Source: Isobaculum melis (GTDB taxonomy: Bacteria; Bacillota; Bacilli; Lactobacillales; Carnobacteriaceae). Taken from it: DNA of 64,000 bases. Of this stretch, positions 61,841 to 64,000 are shown in pieces. Where the stretch lies: the NCBI RefSeq assembly GCF_900111355.1, contig NZ_FOHA01000009.1:1-64000 (forward strand). Reading direction: 5' to 3'. A model generated the notes under the pieces. That model was not told the DNA's origin. It searched no databases and saw only the letters and a program-made list of their open reading frames with translations. The translations under genes and the position numbers were made by a program. Numbering within the stretch: position 1 is the stretch's first letter; each line of letters starts with the position of its first letter.

Positions 61841-62683
61841 ATGCAAAAAATTGTAGATTTTATTTTTGGTATGGTAATTGGTGTTGCCAATATTATTCCA
61901 GGTGTGAGTGGTGGGACAATGATGGTAATGTTAAATTTATATGATCGTATTATTGAAGCCGTGGCCAATTGGCGCAAAGATTTTAAGGGGGCTGTTATTT
62001 TTCTCACACCTGTTTTACTTGGTGCAGTCTCTGGCGTTTTGATTTTTAGTAAGCTCATTAAATATTGTTTAGAGTATTTTCCAATTGCAACGAATTTATT
62101 CTTTATGGGTTTAATTTTAGGAAGTATTCCTATGATTGCAAAAAACGCCGTATCAAAGGGATTTAATAAATCAGCTTTGATTCCCTTCCTTGTGACTTTT
62201 GCCTTGATGTTTGCTTTAAATTTTATGTCTCCAGATAAAACCGGAGAAGCACTGACTGTTTTAACGACACCCGTCTTTATTCGTTTGCTCCTATTAACAG
62301 CTGTCGCAGCCATTGCGATGATTATTCCTGGTTTAAGTGGTTCATTTGTGATGATTTTATTGGGAACTTACCCAACCTTTATCGCCGCACTTTCTAGTTT
62401 TAATATCCCAATGATGGTACCTATCGGTTTAGGCGTTATTTTAGGGATTATTGGTGGCGCAAAGCTGATTCATATTTTATTAAATAAGTGGCATCAATGG
62501 ACTTATTTTGCCATTTTAGGTTTCGTATTTGGCTCATTAATGACCATCTTCCCTGGCTTTAGCTTTAATCTTGAAGGTTTTGCAGGGATCGCACTTTTTG
62601 TAATTGGTGTAGGGATTGCCCTTTGGTTTGGTAGTGAAAAATTACAAGAGAAGATTCAAGCTAAAAAAGAGCAAGCGTCATAA
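61841..62683 (+). CDS. popT: DUF368 family membrane protein, probable polyprenyl-phosphate translocase PopT
   Basis: The 280-residue protein has about eight membrane helices and the duplicated DUF368 motif, IIPGVSGGTMMVML near residue 19 and IIPGLSGSFVMILLG near 164. DUF368 proteins have been shown to recycle undecaprenyl phosphate across the membrane, feeding peptidoglycan and teichoic acid synthesis. GAGAGGAG precedes the ATG. Other wall genes in this window are murE, ltaS and murT-gatD. Confidence 0.87.
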   Translation: MQKIVDFIFGMVIGVANIIPGVSGGTMMVMLNLYDRIIEAVANWRKDFKGAVIFLTPVLLGAVSGVLIFSKLIKYCLEYFPIATNLFFMGLILGSIPMIAKNAVSKGFNKSALIPFLVTFALMFALNFMSPDKTGEALTVLTTPVFIRLLLLTAVAAIAMIIPGLSGSFVMILLGTYPTFIAALSSFNIPMMVPIGLGVILGIIGGAKLIHILLNKWHQWTYFAILGFVFGSLMTIFPGFSFNLEGFAGIALFVIGVGIALWFGSEKLQEKIQAKKEQAS

Positions 62684-62724
62684 AAAAATGAGGTATCCAA
62701 CCGATTGGATACCTCATTTTTTAT
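62681..62724. terminator. Bidirectional terminator
   Basis: A perfect AAATGAGGTATCCAA/TTGGATACCTCATTT stem with A and T runs overlaps the popT stop and precedes the alkD stop. Confidence 0.93.
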
Positions 62725-63398
62725 TGGTGTTTTAACGCTTCTTTAACGGCTAATGGGGTTAGCTTTGCTTGATGTGCTGCAACAAAATTGATGACCCATG
62801 TCGCATCGGTTTTGGCGTACTCTCTAAGTGCCCAGCCAATGCCTTTTTGAATAAAAAAGGTTGGATTTTCTTCATTTTGTACAATCGTTTTACTTAACCA
62901 GTCAAGATCTGTTTCTTCTTTCCACTGTAGCTGTAAGGTAATCGCTACGCGTCTATCCCACATATTTTCTGAGGCCATCAGCCAGTTCATTACTTCTGCT
63001 AATGGGCTTTTTTGATGGTGTTTAACCCATAAACTAATCGGCTTTCTTAACGCATCGACACTATCCCACCAAGCTTTTTCTTGAATAAATGCGAGATAAG
63101 GTAGTATCGCAGTCATGTCATTTGGGATGCGTTTGATGTTTCTTTCTAACAGGTCAATTGCTGCATAGTGGTATTCTCTTGCTTCTTGTTGGTATAAGGC
63201 TTCAAATACTTGAAAAAGTTCAGCTAGCTCTAGGTTCTTTGAAGCTTTCATTTGCTCCTTGATCAGGGTTCTTCTGTCTTTGGCTGAAATCCCCAAAAAG
63301 GAAAAATGATTTTTCATATAAGCTGCCATCCCAACTGCTCTGACTGGATCTTGGTTTGCTGTGTAAATTGCGATGATTTCTTTCGTTAAGAGATGCAT
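62721..63398 (-). CDS. AlkD-like DNA alkylation repair protein
   Basis: The 225-residue protein is an all-helical HEAT-like repeat protein of the AlkD family: YMKNHFSFLGISAKDRRTLIKE at the N-terminus, EKAWWDSVDALRKPISLW with the catalytic-region Trp and Asp, and FIQKGIGWALREYAKTD. AlkD glycosylases excise bulky or cationic alkylpurines without base flipping. Its start lies just after the stop of the upstream hydrolase gene, so the two are one transcript. Confidence 0.88.
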   Translation of the reverse strand: MHLLTKEIIAIYTANQDPVRAVGMAAYMKNHFSFLGISAKDRRTLIKEQMKASKNLELAELFQVFEALYQQEAREYHYAAIDLLERNIKRIPNDMTAILPYLAFIQEKAWWDSVDALRKPISLWVKHHQKSPLAEVMNWLMASENMWDRRVAITLQLQWKEETDLDWLSKTIVQNEENPTFFIQKGIGWALREYAKTDATWVINFVAAHQAKLTPLAVKEALKHQ

Positions 63399-64000
63399 TT
63401 AGTGTTGCTCCTTTTCTTTTAAATAGGTTTGGACTAATTCAGAACGATTTTCTAAATAACGCTGGTTATTTGCGCTTGGATGGACACGATTAGATAAGAA
63501 GATAAAGGCTTCTTGCTTCAAAATATCCAAAACAATGAAGGTACCTGTATAGCCTGTATGCATTAAAGTTGGATAGGCTGTACCATATGTGCTCGCAGGT
63601 AAATAAATCCAGCCCAATGATCGATGATTTGTTCCTGTCGGGGTAAAATCATGTACTAAGCCTTCAATGGTGGCACGTTTTAGTAGTGTGGGCTCAATGG
63701 CAAAAAAGACTTGTTGGATAAAGACTTCAATATCATCTAAGGTGGTAAATAAACCTGCACTGCCACAATGTTCTTTTAAAGTATAGGCTTTTGGATCATG
63801 CACCACACCTCTAATTAGCCCTCTTTTGGCATGGTTTTCTGTAGGAATGCACTGCTGTTGCTCTTTTGGCTGAAAGGTACTCTCTTCCATATGAAGTGGC
63901 TTGAGCACATGTTTTTCAGCATTCTCCCACACGGTTTCTCCTGTTAGCTCCTCAATGATAAAGCCTAAGAGGATAAATCCGGTATCTGTATACTTCATTT
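63399..64000 (-). CDS. Beta-lactamase-family serine hydrolase, C-terminal part (cut by window end)
   Basis: The frame is open to the right edge, so the N-terminus with the SxxK motif is outside; the ATG at 63998 is probably internal. The visible part has the YTD version of the Y-x-N motif (KYTDTGFILLGFIIEELTG) and the late HTGYTGTFIVLD segment equivalent to the K/H-T-G motif. Such proteins are penicillin-binding-protein-like esterases or peptidases. It is immediately upstream of the alkD-like gene. Confidence 0.85.
   Translation of the reverse strand, partial: MKYTDTGFILLGFIIEELTGETVWENAEKHVLKPLHMEESTFQPKEQQQCIPTENHAKRGLIRGVVHDPKAYTLKEHCGSAGLFTTLDDIEVFIQQVFFAIEPTLLKRATIEGLVHDFTPTGTNHRSLGWIYLPASTYGTAYPTLMHTGYTGTFIVLDILKQEAFIFLSNRVHPSANNQRYLENRSELVQTYLKEKEQH

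Overview
The window looks like chromosome of a low-GC Gram-positive coccus of the Lactobacillales, most likely Enterococcaceae (Enterococcus or Vagococcus type). The evidence is AT-rich intergenic DNA, strong AGGAGG-type ribosome binding sites, frequent GTG/TTG starts, a streptococcal/enterococcal-type MurE, LtaS, MurT-GatD, two LPXTG-anchored surface proteins, and the order tdk-prfA-prmC-tsaC. Genus is an inference.

Layout. 1-13.4 kb: end of an ABC-2 permease, pta, ung, a Cof-type phosphatase, a pyridoxal/HMP kinase, a PPP-type phosphatase, a three-gene MacA/MacB-like exporter, a MerR regulator with effector domain, and a peptidase/phosphatase group (M19 dipeptidase, CocE-type hydrolase, tyrosine phosphatase). 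13.5-29.4 kb: small accessory genes. These are a frameshifted MATE pump, an APH-family kinase, a VOC protein, three more regulator/target groups (two with textbook 19-bp-spacer MerR promoters), helD, a MutS2 paralogue without Smr domain, a probable 6S RNA, an amidohydrolase, a SRPBCC-MarR-EVE operon, a WYL regulator, two GNATs and an MBL-fold protein. 29.8-38.5 kb: a BspA-like LPXTG protein, tcyP, murE, ltaS and a lipoprotein. 38.5-40.05 kb: a disrupted tRNA locus. 40.0-52 kb: an anchored GH25 protein, a papain-like protein, an orphan EIIC protein, and a surface-protein locus (1873-residue LPXTG adhesin, membrane protein, two-component system, MarR regulator). 52-64 kb: a degenerate-repeat region, then housekeeping genes (tsaC, prmC, prfA, tdk, murT-gatD, manA, corA, popT, alkD) and the end of a serine hydrolase.

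Most interesting system. A tRNA-Leu(GAG) gene is split in its D-loop by a 1.3-kb insert. The two halves (39985-40007 and 38606-38668) still have perfectly complementary acceptor stems. The insert carries a complete second tRNA-Leu with the same GAG anticodon, placed so that the old host tRNA promoter can drive it. It also carries an Abi_2/AbiF-type protein with a HEPN RNase motif. That gene has its own consensus promoter and a roughly 50-nt leader RNA ending in an intrinsic terminator, whose loop is exactly complementary to the abi ribosome binding site. This looks like a defence/toxin cassette that replaces the tRNA gene it destroys and controls a toxic RNase through a small RNA.

Other signals are a DnaA-box cluster at the tsaC/prmC border (a locus where B. 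subtilis also has one), and a shared 10-bp-spaced direct repeat upstream of both the giant adhesin and a MarR gene beside the two-component system.
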